DNA from: Anaerostipes sp.
GTDB lineage: Bacteria; Bacillota; Clostridia; Lachnospirales; Lachnospiraceae
Length of the DNA stretch: 64,000 nt
NCBI RefSeq assembly: GCF_018381315.1
Contig: NZ_JAGZSD010000017.1
Coordinates: forward strand, 1-64,000
Reading direction: 5' to 3'
A program made the position numbers and the translations under genes. Below, piece after piece: positions 8,073-16,189 of the stretch. The notes beneath the pieces were generated by a model, which saw only the letters and a list, made by a program, of their open reading frames with translations, was not told the DNA's origin and did no database searches. Position 1 is the stretch's first letter. Each line of letters starts with the position of its first letter.

Positions 8073-8087
8073 TTGAAGGAGGTAATT

Positions 8088-8639
8088 ATGGACGCTGTTA
8101 GTTCTTTTTTTGAAGGTTTTATCAAGATGTTTAATGCGGGAGGAGAAAACCTGATGGGTTTGGTCACATCCATCCTGCCTACACTGGCATGCTTGATGAC
8201 ATTTGTGCTGGCAATTGTAAAATTGATCGGCGAGGAGCGCATTGAAAAATTTGCGCTGAAAGGATCTAAGAACATGATCATGAGATATACGGTTCTTCCG
8301 ATCATCTCTTACTTTGTGTTTACAAATCCTATGAATTTTGCACTGGGAAGATTTTTGCCGGAAAAGTACAAAGGATCATTCTTTGATGCCTGCTGTACAG
8401 TGGTACATCCGATGACCGGACTGTTCCCACACGTAAATTCAGGGGAATTATTTATCTGGCTGGGAATTTCAAGCGGCATCCAGAAGCTTGGATTGGGCAC
8501 CACGGGACTTGCGGTACGGTTTCTGCTGATCGGTATCGTGCTCGCCTTTATCAGGGGTGTACTGACAGAAAAGATCTGGATGATCTATGCGAAGAAAAAC
8601 GATGTTCCGTTCAGGGACTCCAATGAACTGACAATTTAA
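8088..8639 (+). CDS. srlA: PTS glucitol/sorbitol transporter subunit IIC (SrlA)
   Basis: Integral membrane part of the glucitol permease. The 183 residues contain four or five hydrophobic segments and family motifs such as FTNPMNFALGRFLPEKYKG and GLFPHVNSGELF. ATG 8088 was chosen because AAGGAGGT stands seven bases upstream; an earlier in-frame ATG at 8073 lacks a site. It works with the two srlE parts and SrlB that follow. Length matches SrlA of Enterobacteria. Confidence 0.9.
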   Translation: MDAVSSFFEGFIKMFNAGGENLMGLVTSILPTLACLMTFVLAIVKLIGEERIEKFALKGSKNMIMRYTVLPIISYFVFTNPMNFALGRFLPEKYKGSFFDACCTVVHPMTGLFPHVNSGELFIWLGISSGIQKLGLGTTGLAVRFLLIGIVLAFIRGVLTEKIWMIYAKKNDVPFRDSNELTI

Positions 8640-8662
8640 TGTTGTATAAGGAGGATATGGAT

Positions 8663-9034
8663 ATGAGTTATAAAACAGTAAAAGTTGAAAAAGGCAGAAG
8701 CGGATGGGGAACCCCTCTGCTGGTGACACCAAAAGAAGGACAGAAGATCGTCAGTGTCACAGGAGGAAAAATCCATCCGGTGGCAGAGAAGATAGCCCAG
8801 CTGACCGGGGCGCCGGTGGTGGACGGATTTAAGAATCCGGTGAAGGATGAAGAGACAGCCTGTGCGGTGATTGACTGCGGCGGAACCTGCCGTCTTGGGA
8901 TTCTTCCTAAAAAGGGAATTCTTACGATTAATATCAATGGAGGGGGACCATCCGGGCCGCTGAAAGGTTTTATCAAAGAGGGTCTGTATGTATCCGGAGT
9001 GAAACCAGAGAACGTTTCTTTAAATGAAGATTAG
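8663..9034 (+). CDS. srlE: PTS glucitol/sorbitol subunit IIB (N-terminal half of SrlE)
   Basis: Phosphorylated IIB domain that passes phosphate from SrlB to the sugar. The 124 residues match the N-terminal half of E. coli SrlE: WGTPLLVTP, the phospho-cysteine region VIDCGGTCRLG, then SGPLKGFIKEGLYVSGV. In enterobacteria this domain is fused to a second IIC domain; here the next gene carries that part. Start ATG 8663 sits eight bases after AAGGAGG, while the ATG at 8657 is too close. Confidence 0.85.
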   Translation: MSYKTVKVEKGRSGWGTPLLVTPKEGQKIVSVTGGKIHPVAEKIAQLTGAPVVDGFKNPVKDEETACAVIDCGGTCRLGILPKKGILTININGGGPSGPLKGFIKEGLYVSGVKPENVSLNED

Positions 9035-9044
9035 AGGAGGATGA

Positions 9045-9599
9045 ATGATGGAGGATAAGAAAGGCAATGTAGTTTCTAGGATTATTGATACATTCGGACG
9101 GGGAGCCGGTAAATTTACTTCCGTGTTCTTCCAGGCCGGAAGAGAGACAATGGATGTTATCACGGGGACAATCCTTCCCTTTATGTTTTTTGTATCAGCT
9201 TTAGTTGGAATCATTACAGCCACCGGAGTAGGGAATATGATTGCCAATGGTTTAAAGCCGCTGGCAGGAAGTCTTATAGGGCTGATTATCATCTCTCTGA
9301 TCTGCGGCGTACCGCTGCTGTCCCCGCTGCTTGGCCCGGGAGCTGTTATCGCACAGGTTATTGGTGTGCTGATCGGCACAGAGATCGGGAAAGGGACCAT
9401 CCCTCCGCAGTATGCACTTCCGGCATTGTTTGCCATCAATCCGCAGGTAGGCTGTGATTTTATACCGGTTGCCCTGGGGCTTGAGGATGCACAGCCGGAG
9501 ACGGTGGAATGTACGGTCCCGGCTGTCCTGATGGTACGGTTTGTGACTGCACCGCTGGGTGTACTGATGGGATTCATTCTGATGACCGGAATGTTTTAA
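9045..9599 (+). CDS. PTS glucitol/sorbitol subunit IIC2 (C-terminal half of SrlE)
   Basis: Second membrane domain of the glucitol permease, 184 residues with four or so hydrophobic segments. Motifs GAGKFTSVFFQAGRETMD, CGVPLLSPLLGPGAVI and FAINPQVGCDFIPVALGL match the C-terminal half of SrlE. GAGGAGG lies just upstream; ATG 9045 or 9048 may be used. The gene starts ten bases after the IIB gene ends, so the E. coli SrlE polypeptide is here encoded as two adjacent genes, a known arrangement in some Firmicutes. Confidence 0.85.
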   Translation: MMEDKKGNVVSRIIDTFGRGAGKFTSVFFQAGRETMDVITGTILPFMFFVSALVGIITATGVGNMIANGLKPLAGSLIGLIIISLICGVPLLSPLLGPGAVIAQVIGVLIGTEIGKGTIPPQYALPALFAINPQVGCDFIPVALGLEDAQPETVECTVPAVLMVRFVTAPLGVLMGFILMTGMF

Positions 9600-9617
9600 C
9601 GGAGGTAGCTAAGCCGA

Positions 9618-10010
9618 ATGAGTCAGGTAATATATAAGACACAAGTGATCCGCCTTGGATCGGAAGCAATGGATGCGCTGGACCAGAATCTGCTGATCCT
9701 GTTTGGACAGGAAGTGCCGGAGATTCTGGAGGACATGGTATTTATACATAACAATAACAAAGTGACTGCGGAACCGGAAAAGGGAGACTGTCTCCTGGTA
9801 GATGATCAGGAATTTGAGATTCTTTGTGTCGGAGAGGTGGTGTACCAAAATCTTTCACAGCTGGGGCACTGTACTCTGACATTCGGGGAAAATCCCGATC
9901 AGGAGATCCTTCCGGGGAGCATTTACCTGAAAGCTTTGAAAGCGCCGAAGGCCGGCCCGGGAAGCATTATACAAATCGTCAGGCACAGAAGGAAGGAACG
10001 GATAGAATGA
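9618..10010 (+). CDS. srlB: PTS glucitol/sorbitol subunit IIA (SrlB)
   Basis: Soluble IIA protein that takes phosphate from HPr. The 130 residues show the IIA-Gut fold with the conserved histidine in LGHCTLTF and a glycine/proline-rich end (PGSIYLKALKAPKAGPGSIIQI). GGAGG lies 13 bases upstream. Its TGA overlaps the ATG of the dehydrogenase gene (ATGA), so the two are translationally coupled. Confidence 0.88.
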   Translation: MSQVIYKTQVIRLGSEAMDALDQNLLILFGQEVPEILEDMVFIHNNNKVTAEPEKGDCLLVDDQEFEILCVGEVVYQNLSQLGHCTLTFGENPDQEILPGSIYLKALKAPKAGPGSIIQIVRHRRKERIE

Positions 10011-11263
10011 AGACAAAAGCAGTGAGAATTTACGGAAAAGAGGATCTGAGGCTGGAAGAATTTGAGTTGCCGGAGTTAAAAGAGGATGAGATCCTGATGG
10101 AGATCATATCTGACAGTGTGTGTATGTCCACTTATAAGGAAGCACTGCAGGGGGAAGACCACCAGAGAGTAAATAAAGACATTGGTGAGCGCCCGGTGAT
10201 CGTAGGGCATGAATGTGCAGGGATTGTAAGAAAAGTGGGCAGAAAATGGAAAGATCAGTATAAGGAAAATGAGACCTACACCATTCAGCCGGCCTTGAAT
10301 ATTGAAGGATCTATGGCTTCTGTGGGATATTCTTTTGAATACTGCGGGGGAGACGCAACTTTTATTATCGTGCCGGACATTGTCATGGAAAAGGGCTGCC
10401 TGCTCCCGTTTGACAGCGGCAATGGATTTTTCCAGGCATCTCTTGCGGAGCCCATGAGCTGTATTATCGGAGCTTTTCACTCTATGTATCACGGAGAGCG
10501 GGGAGTGTACAGCCATGAGATGGGGATTGTAAAAGGCGGCAAAAGTGCACTTTTGGCCTGCTGCGGGCCTATGGGACTGGGAGCTGTCGGATATATGCTG
10601 AATTGTGACAGAAGGCCGGGTCTGCTTGTAGTGACAGATATTGATGAGGAACGGCTGCAAAGAGCACAGACGCTGTTCACAGAAGAATATGCAAAAGAGA
10701 GGGGTGTAGAGCTTCATTTTGTAAACACTGCAAAAGAAGAAAATGAGGCGGAAACGTTAAGAGCGCTGACCGGGGGGACTGGATTCGATGACGTCTCTGT
10801 GTATGCACCAGTCCGTCAGGTGATTGAGACCGCAGATAAAATTCTGGGCTTTGACGGCTGTCTGAACTTTTTTGCAGGGCCGGTAGATCCGGAATTGTCA
10901 GCCATGTTTAATTTCTTTAATGTTCACTATAAAATGACCCATATTGTAGGATCCAGCGGCGGAAATACAGAGGATATGATGGAATGCCTCAAAATGTCCG
11001 GTGAAGGGATTCTCAATCCGGCAGTGATGGTGACCCATGTGGGGGGAATGAATGCAGTGATTGATACAACGTTAAATCTTCCGAAGATTAACGGAGGCAA
11101 AAAGCTGGTCTATGTAGGGATCGACATGGAACTGACAGCGATTGGCGAATTTGAGGAAAAAGGAAAAGAAGACTTGAGATTTCATAGGCTTGCAGAAATC
11201 ACGAAAAAAAATAATGGATTGTGGTGTGCAGAGGCAGAGAATTATTTGCTGAATAATTTCTGA
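10007..11263 (+). CDS. Zinc-type dehydrogenase resembling L-sorbose-1-phosphate reductase
   Basis: A 418-residue medium-chain dehydrogenase. It matches the SorE type, which interconverts L-sorbose 1-phosphate and D-glucitol 6-phosphate: the N-terminal catalytic region reads SVCMSTYKEALQG and then GHECAGIV, not the usual CGxCGxD, and the four-cysteine structural zinc lobe is absent. The nucleotide region is GPMGLGAVGYML with VTDIDEERL after it. The upstream extension of the frame to 9824 lies inside srlB and is not real. As the only dehydrogenase in a glucitol PTS operon it is expected to oxidise the imported hexitol phosphate. A classical SrlD/GutF short-chain dehydrogenase is not present. 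A paralogue lies at 40542-41807. Confidence 0.8.
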   Translation: MKTKAVRIYGKEDLRLEEFELPELKEDEILMEIISDSVCMSTYKEALQGEDHQRVNKDIGERPVIVGHECAGIVRKVGRKWKDQYKENETYTIQPALNIEGSMASVGYSFEYCGGDATFIIVPDIVMEKGCLLPFDSGNGFFQASLAEPMSCIIGAFHSMYHGERGVYSHEMGIVKGGKSALLACCGPMGLGAVGYMLNCDRRPGLLVVTDIDEERLQRAQTLFTEEYAKERGVELHFVNTAKEENEAETLRALTGGTGFDDVSVYAPVRQVIETADKILGFDGCLNFFAGPVDPELSAMFNFFNVHYKMTHIVGSSGGNTEDMMECLKMSGEGILNPAVMVTHVGGMNAVIDTTLNLPKINGGKKLVYVGIDMELTAIGEFEEKGKEDLRFHRLAEITKKNNGLWCAEAENYLLNNF

Positions 11264-11277
11264 CAAACGGCGAAATT

Positions 11278-11320
11278 TGTATTCCGTACACCAAATCCAT
11301 TCTTAAGACCAGAATATAAT
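11278..11320 (+). promoter_or_regulatory. Possible internal promoter before the aldolase gene
   Basis: TATAAT at 11315-11320, with no good -35 box. TGTA-ttccg-TACA (11278-11290) upstream loosely resembles the TGTACG/CGTACA palindrome of the operon promoter, so shared control is possible. Confidence 0.35.
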
Positions 11321-11355
11321 AAAGCATCTGTGAAGTCAACGAAAAGGAGCAGCTT

Positions 11356-12195
11356 ATGTTAGTAAACAGCAAAGAGATTTTAAAAACAGCAAAAGAAGGA
11401 CACTATGCAGTGCCTGCCGTAAATGTATTTAATCTGGAAAGCATTAAAGGAGTACTGGAGGCAGCAGAGGAGACAAATCATCCGCTGATGGTCTGTCTGG
11501 CAGAGGTACATACTCCTCAACTGGGGATTGAAGAAGCAGCGCATATCATAAAATATTATGCCGGGAAATGTAAGCAGGACATTGTCCTTCACTATGACCA
11601 TGGCTTTACCCCGGAGATGGTAAAACAAGCCATAGATGCAGGTTTTACTTCTGTTATGATTGACGGCTCCAGTCTTCCGTTTGAAGAGAATGTGGAGAAA
11701 ACAAAGGAAATTACAGACTATGCCCATGAACGGAATGTAACGGTGGAGGCAGAAATCGGGCATGTGGGCGGAGGAGAATCCTACCTGGACCCGGATGAGG
11801 ACGACACGATGCTCACCGAAGCAGATGAGGCAGTGGAATTTGCAGAGCTTACAGGAGTGGATTCTCTGGCTGTATCCATAGGGACAGCACATGGAGAATA
11901 TAAAGGCACTCCGCATCTGAATTTTGAGCGGCTTGAGCAGATAGCAGACAGTGTAGAGGTACCTCTTGTTCTCCACGGAGGTTCAGGATCCGGTGATGAG
12001 AATCTGACAAAGGCCGTACAGCTTGGAATCTGCAAAGTAAATATTTTTACAGACTTGACCATTGCAGCCAGGGAAAAGACAAAGGAAGGCTACGGCCAGA
12101 GAAGTTATTATGACAGCACAAAACTGGCTGTCCAGGGAATGAAAGAATGCCTGGAACATTATTATGAGGTGTTCCAAACCAAAGGAGAAAAATAG
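11356..12195 (+). CDS. Class II (zinc) ketose-phosphate aldolase
   Basis: A 279-residue class II aldolase of the FbaA/GatY/KbaY group, which splits ketose phosphates into dihydroxyacetone phosphate and an aldehyde. Visible are the zinc and catalytic motifs LHYDHGFTPE, EAEIGHVGG, SIGTAHGEY, VLHGGSG and the phosphate-binding VNIFTDL. AAAGGAG precedes ATG 11356. It follows the dehydrogenase by 92 bases, with a weak internal promoter, and precedes an iron alcohol dehydrogenase by five. In this context it could cleave a ketose 1-phosphate made by the dehydrogenase, giving dihydroxyacetone phosphate and a glyceraldehyde. The exact substrate cannot be read from sequence. Confidence 0.85.
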   Translation: MLVNSKEILKTAKEGHYAVPAVNVFNLESIKGVLEAAEETNHPLMVCLAEVHTPQLGIEEAAHIIKYYAGKCKQDIVLHYDHGFTPEMVKQAIDAGFTSVMIDGSSLPFEENVEKTKEITDYAHERNVTVEAEIGHVGGGESYLDPDEDDTMLTEADEAVEFAELTGVDSLAVSIGTAHGEYKGTPHLNFERLEQIADSVEVPLVLHGGSGSGDENLTKAVQLGICKVNIFTDLTIAAREKTKEGYGQRSYYDSTKLAVQGMKECLEHYYEVFQTKGEK

Positions 12196-12200
12196 AAAAT

Positions 12201-13361
12201 ATGAGATATTATGATTATATGGCCCCTGCAGTCAACTTTATGGGTCCGGGATGTATTGAAGTCCTGGGAGAACGTATAAGGCTGCTCGGCGTAAAGAAAC
12301 CGCTGCTGGTGACAGATACATTTTTGAATGAAATGGAGGACGGTCCTGTCATGCAGGCGGCGGCATCTCTGAAACATGCAGGGATTGATTATGCAGTCTT
12401 TACAGGGGTTGAGCCAAATCCAAAGGTTCAAAACTGTTTAGAGGGGCTTAAGGTGTATATAGAAGAGGGATGCGATTCCATCATCACAGTGGGAGGAGGT
12501 TCCTCCCATGACTGCGGAAAAGGAATCGGCATTGCGGCAACTCATGAAAAACCGCTGACAGAATATGCAGGCATTGAGACACTGACCAGTCCGCTGCCTC
12601 CGATTATTGCAGTAAACACTACAGCAGGAACTGCCAGCGAGGTGACGAGACATTGTGTTCTGACCAATCTGGATACCCATTTGAAGTTTGTTATCGTAAG
12701 CTGGAGGAATGTACCGCTGGTATCAATTAACGATCCGCTTCTTATGCTGGGAGTGCCCAAAGCCCTTACCGCAGCCACAGGAATGGATGCACTGACTCAT
12801 GCGGTGGAAGCCTATGTATCTGTGGATGCAAATCCGGTCACGGATGCTGCAGCTATTCAGGCGGTCAAACTGGCAGCAGGAAATTTAAGACAGGCTGTGG
12901 CAAACGGACAGAATCAGAAGGCAAGAGAAAACATGGCATATGCTTCTCTTTTGGCGGGCATGGCATTCAACAATGCAAACTTAGGTTATGTCCACGCCAT
13001 GGCCCATCAGCTTGGAGGACAGTATGACATGCCCCATGGTGTTGCCAATGCGATACTGCTTCCTGTGGTGGAAGAGTACAATCTGAATTCTGCACCGGAA
13101 AGATTTGCCGATCTGGCAGGTTTTCTGGGAGAAAACACGGACGGCATGTCTGTGATGGAAGCTGCCCAAAAGGCGGTTGATGCCATGAGAAACCTGGCAG
13201 CAGATGTGGGGATACCAAAGACTTTAAAAGAGATGGGGGTTCTCAGACAGGATTTTGAACTGATGGCTGAAAATGCGCTTTTGGACGGAAATGCATTCAG
13301 TAATCCCAGAAAAGGAACAAAAGAAGATATCATCGGTTTATTTGAAAAAGCTTATGAATAA
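12201..13361 (+). CDS. Iron-containing alcohol dehydrogenase
   Basis: A 386-residue group III alcohol dehydrogenase, oxidising alcohols or reducing aldehydes with NAD(P). It has the nucleotide loop VGGGSSHDCGKGIGI, the NTTAGTASEVTRHCV stretch, and the metal-binding region TGMDALTHAVEAY plus VHAMAHQLGGQYDMPHGVANA with its histidines. Relatives include 1,3-propanediol and lactaldehyde reductases. It starts five bases after the aldolase stop, with AAAGGAG 13 bases before the ATG. A reductase for the aldehyde released by the aldolase (glyceraldehyde or similar) fits. A strong terminator follows. Confidence 0.87.
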   Translation: MRYYDYMAPAVNFMGPGCIEVLGERIRLLGVKKPLLVTDTFLNEMEDGPVMQAAASLKHAGIDYAVFTGVEPNPKVQNCLEGLKVYIEEGCDSIITVGGGSSHDCGKGIGIAATHEKPLTEYAGIETLTSPLPPIIAVNTTAGTASEVTRHCVLTNLDTHLKFVIVSWRNVPLVSINDPLLMLGVPKALTAATGMDALTHAVEAYVSVDANPVTDAAAIQAVKLAAGNLRQAVANGQNQKARENMAYASLLAGMAFNNANLGYVHAMAHQLGGQYDMPHGVANAILLPVVEEYNLNSAPERFADLAGFLGENTDGMSVMEAAQKAVDAMRNLAADVGIPKTLKEMGVLRQDFELMAENALLDGNAFSNPRKGTKEDIIGLFEKAYE

Positions 13362-13386
13362 CAATATGGGACTTCATATGTAATAT

Positions 13387-13440
13387 GACACGGCTATGCT
13401 CCGGACTCTGACTGAGTCGGGGCATAGCCGTGTCTTTGTC
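13387..13440 (+). terminator. Strong intrinsic terminator closing the glucitol-aldolase block
   Basis: GACACGGCTATGC (13387-13399) pairs with GCATAGCCGTGTC (13422-13434). Inside it GACTC pairs with GAGTC. TTTGTCT follows. Confidence 0.85.
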
Positions 13441-13478
13441 TCATAAATTGGAACAACATCAGAACTTCTTCATATGTG

Positions 13479-13522
13479 GAAAGCTTTTGGCATAGCTTTC
13501 AGTCTTGCGGATGTGCTACAAT
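13479..13522 (+). promoter_or_regulatory. Extended -10 promoter of the PRD regulator with an inverted repeat
   Basis: TGCTACAAT (13514-13522) is an extended -10. A perfect inverted repeat, GAAAGCT (13479-13485) and AGCTTTC (13494-13500), covers the -35 position, so this is a likely regulator site. Confidence 0.5.
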
Positions 13523-13554
13523 TTTAATAAACCCCAGTAGAAGGAGAGAGGACA

Positions 13555-15486
13555 TTGTTGACGGAGAGACAGTTGCAATTAGTAAAATACCTTCAGGAAT
13601 GTGACGGTTATACGACGGCAGGAAAACTGGCAGAGGTGTTTCATGTCAGCAGCAGATCGATCCGCAACGATCTGGATACAGTCCAATATTATTTGAAAGG
13701 GCTGCCGGTGGAGATTGAACGCACACCGAGGCTCGGTGTGCGTCTCATTGTCAAAAAGGGATTTGATATCACAAGCCTTTATTCCAGCAATGAGATCAAA
13801 GTCTATTCCAGGGAAGAAAGAGTAGTTATCATCACTGTGCTGCTGATGATTTCAGAAAAAGTGACCATCGAGCAGCTGGCCGGAAAGCTGCAGGTCAGCA
13901 AAAATACAGTAGTACAGGATTTGAGGCCGGCAGAAGAGTTTTTGAAAAAACACGAAGTGCGTCTTATTAAAAAGTCCTATTATGGGATGTCCCTGAAAGG
14001 CGATGAAGAACAGATACGGAATACACTGTTTAATCTGTACATAAAGACCGCCAGTGAGGGGTCTCTCAACATTCTTCCTATTCTGAAAGAGTACGGGGCA
14101 GCGGACCCAGATGAAGGGATTGACATGATCCGGAGAGTGGAGGCCGCCATGGGTATCCGGTTTGCAGATGAATCGATCGGGGAACTGGAAAGCATGATTC
14201 TTGCATCGTTATGCCGGATTCGGTGTGGGTTTCATGTCCGGGGGTGCAGTCTGGACGATGCAGACGGCATTTACAGAGAAGCAATCCTGTCAGGGCTCCC
14301 CGGTCTACAGGTGACAAAAGGCGATCTGGGTTATTTTGTTATGCTGTTCCAGAGCACGAAACGGATGGACGGGGAGAGCCTTGAAAACTGGGATGAGGAC
14401 GGCAGGGTGATGCAGGCCACAGACCAGCTGATCCGGAAGTTTTGCAGTGATTTAAAGATCAGCAGTGAGATTGACCCGGAGATTCAAAGACAGATTATGA
14501 TGCATTTAAAGGTGGCGGTGTTCCGGCTGAAAAATAAAATAAAAATCAAGAATCCTCTGCTGGAGGATATCAAGTACTCCCATTCTTTTATGTATGAGCT
14601 GACGGAACGGCTGCTCAAAGGGCAGGAGGAGATGCTGGGCGTGGTATTTCCCGACTCTGAGATCGCCTATACGACCATGTATTTTGAAGTACTGTTTCAG
14701 GAAAACTTCAGCCTGAATCTGTCACCGGAAATTGTGCTGGTCTGCGGGGGAGGAACGGCGACAGCAGTGCTGTTAAAACAGCGGCTTTCCGAATATTTTC
14801 CGGAACTCAGGGTCAGGAAGATATGCAGGGTCAGTGATGTGGAGGAAGAAACCGAAAGAAGCAGGCCGGACTTTATCATAAGCACAGTTCCGCTGAGCCT
14901 TAAAAAGCAGCAGGTCATCCAAGTGAATCCCCTTTTAAATTCTCCGGATATTGACCGGGTAAAAAATGTCATCTCCGTCCTCGCATACAACAGGAAGAAC
15001 CAGTATCTGGTCCACAGAATACACCAGACGATGCAGAGAGGGATCGGAGATCTTTTAAAAGAAGAATACTGCCGGTTTGATGCAGAAACAGATGACTGGA
15101 AGGAGGCCATTGCCATGGCCTGTGAGCCGCTGATCAAAAACGGCCTGGTGAAGCCGGAGTATGTGGAAGAGATGATTCATATTGTACAGAATCTGGGGAA
15201 TTACATGGTTTTTATCCCGGAGATCGCCTTCGTCCACGGAAGAAAAGACAATGTCCGGGAAAACTGCATCAGCCTCATGAAACTGAAACATCCAATTGAT
15301 TTTGGAAGCAAGGCAAAGGTAGATGTGAAAGTCATCATTGTTCTTGGAAATGTCACCGAGAACGAGAATCTGGCAGATCTGGTCCGGATTCTGGCGTGGG
15401 AGAACAACATGGAAAAAATTAAGCATATCAGTTCTTATGGGGAACTTCTGTCCCTGAGATCTGAAGAGGGAGGCAGCAGCCTATGA
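13555..15486 (+). CDS. BglG/MtlR-type PRD-domain transcriptional activator
   Basis: A 643-residue PTS-controlled regulator. Domains in order: N-terminal helix-turn-helix (TTAGKLAEVFHVSSRSIRND) with a second HTH around residue 105 (VSKNTVVQDL), two PTS-regulation domains in the middle, a IIB-like domain near residue 390 (VLVCGGGTATAVLL) and a C-terminal IIA-like domain (IPEIAFVHGRKDNVRENCIS). Phosphorylation of PRD histidines by HPr and the cognate enzyme II normally sets activity. TTG 13555 or the adjacent TTG 13558 is the start, behind AAGGAGAGAGG. Its stop overlaps the ATG of the IIA gene (ATGA), so it belongs with the ascorbate-type PTS and probably controls the following mannose-type operon too. 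Confidence 0.87.
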   Translation: MLTERQLQLVKYLQECDGYTTAGKLAEVFHVSSRSIRNDLDTVQYYLKGLPVEIERTPRLGVRLIVKKGFDITSLYSSNEIKVYSREERVVIITVLLMISEKVTIEQLAGKLQVSKNTVVQDLRPAEEFLKKHEVRLIKKSYYGMSLKGDEEQIRNTLFNLYIKTASEGSLNILPILKEYGAADPDEGIDMIRRVEAAMGIRFADESIGELESMILASLCRIRCGFHVRGCSLDDADGIYREAILSGLPGLQVTKGDLGYFVMLFQSTKRMDGESLENWDEDGRVMQATDQLIRKFCSDLKISSEIDPEIQRQIMMHLKVAVFRLKNKIKIKNPLLEDIKYSHSFMYELTERLLKGQEEMLGVVFPDSEIAYTTMYFEVLFQENFSLNLSPEIVLVCGGGTATAVLLKQRLSEYFPELRVRKICRVSDVEEETERSRPDFIISTVPLSLKKQQVIQVNPLLNSPDIDRVKNVISVLAYNRKNQYLVHRIHQTMQRGIGDLLKEEYCRFDAETDDWKEAIAMACEPLIKNGLVKPEYVEEMIHIVQNLGNYMVFIPEIAFVHGRKDNVRENCISLMKLKHPIDFGSKAKVDVKVIIVLGNVTENENLADLVRILAWENNMEKIKHISSYGELLSLRSEEGGSSL

Positions 15487-15899
15487 TCTGTGCCGAAATC
15501 ATGGAGGAAGTCAGTGAGTATACACAGGCTATCAGAAAAAGCTGTGAGATACTGGAGCGTTATGGCATGGTGACCGGAGAATATTACCGGGGGATCATTG
15601 ACAATATCGGAGAATACGGAGGATATTTTTATCTGGGGGAAGGAGTGTGCATGCCCCACGCAAAACCGGAGACGGGTGTTTTGTCCACGGGGCTGTGCAT
15701 TATAAAACTAAACACACCGGTGGATTTTGAAGGGAAAAAAGTCCGCATTTTTTTTACGCTGGCGGCCAGGGATGAGGCGGCCCATTTTGTGCTGATGAAG
15801 CAGATCGCGGGCATCTGTTCGCAAAAGCAGAGCCTGAAAAAGATGCTGGAATGCAGAAGCAGTGAGGAAATGCTTATGATAATGGAGGAAGAACAATGA
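15483..15899 (+). CDS. PTS subunit IIA (ascorbate/mannitol-fructose type)
   Basis: A 138-residue soluble IIA protein of the UlaC/MtlA-like family. The phospho-histidine is in GVCMPHAKPE, preceded by the GEYGGYFYLGEG stretch typical of the family. It overlaps the preceding regulator by four bases and the following IIB gene by four bases, so all three are coupled. With the next two genes it forms an ascorbate-type permease. The sugar need not be ascorbate: no UlaD/UlaE/UlaF/UlaG pathway enzymes are present. Confidence 0.87.
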   Translation: MICAEIMEEVSEYTQAIRKSCEILERYGMVTGEYYRGIIDNIGEYGGYFYLGEGVCMPHAKPETGVLSTGLCIIKLNTPVDFEGKKVRIFFTLAARDEAAHFVLMKQIAGICSQKQSLKKMLECRSSEEMLMIMEEEQ

Positions 15900-16168
15900 A
15901 AAGGATCATGACAGTCTGCGGCACCGGTCTCGGGTCCAGCTTTCTGGTGGAGATGAATATACAAAAGATCCTGAGAGAACTCGGGAGGGAGCAGGAGTTT
16001 GAGACATGTCATTCCTCGGTATACGAGATGAGTGCCATGGACGCAGACTATTTTATCGTGGCAAACGACTTAAAGGACAGTATTCCGCCTGTGGAACATT
16101 TGATTGTACTGAAATCCCTGATTGACGAAGAGGAATTGAGAGAGAAACTGACAACATTCTTGTCTTAA
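15896..16168 (+). CDS. PTS subunit IIB (ascorbate type)
   Basis: A 90-residue IIB protein of the UlaB/lactose-like fold. The phospho-cysteine is in MTVCGTGLGSS, followed by the DYFIVANDL pattern. Length is normal. It receives phosphate from the upstream IIA protein and passes it to the sugar in the UlaA-like IIC subunit that follows 21 bases later. Confidence 0.87.
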   Translation: MKRIMTVCGTGLGSSFLVEMNIQKILRELGREQEFETCHSSVYEMSAMDADYFIVANDLKDSIPPVEHLIVLKSLIDEEELREKLTTFLS

Positions 16169-16189
16169 AGATAAAAGAGGGATATATAT

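Noticed and set aside
9824..10006. Longer N-terminus for the SorE-like dehydrogenase
   Set aside because: The extra residues lie inside srlB in another frame and do not look like dehydrogenase sequence. ATG 10007 overlaps the srlB stop as in coupled genes.
13479..13554. Sigma-54 promoter for the PRD regulator
   Set aside because: TGGC and TTGC are present but spaced wrongly for -24/-12 boxes. An extended -10 sigma-A promoter fits better.
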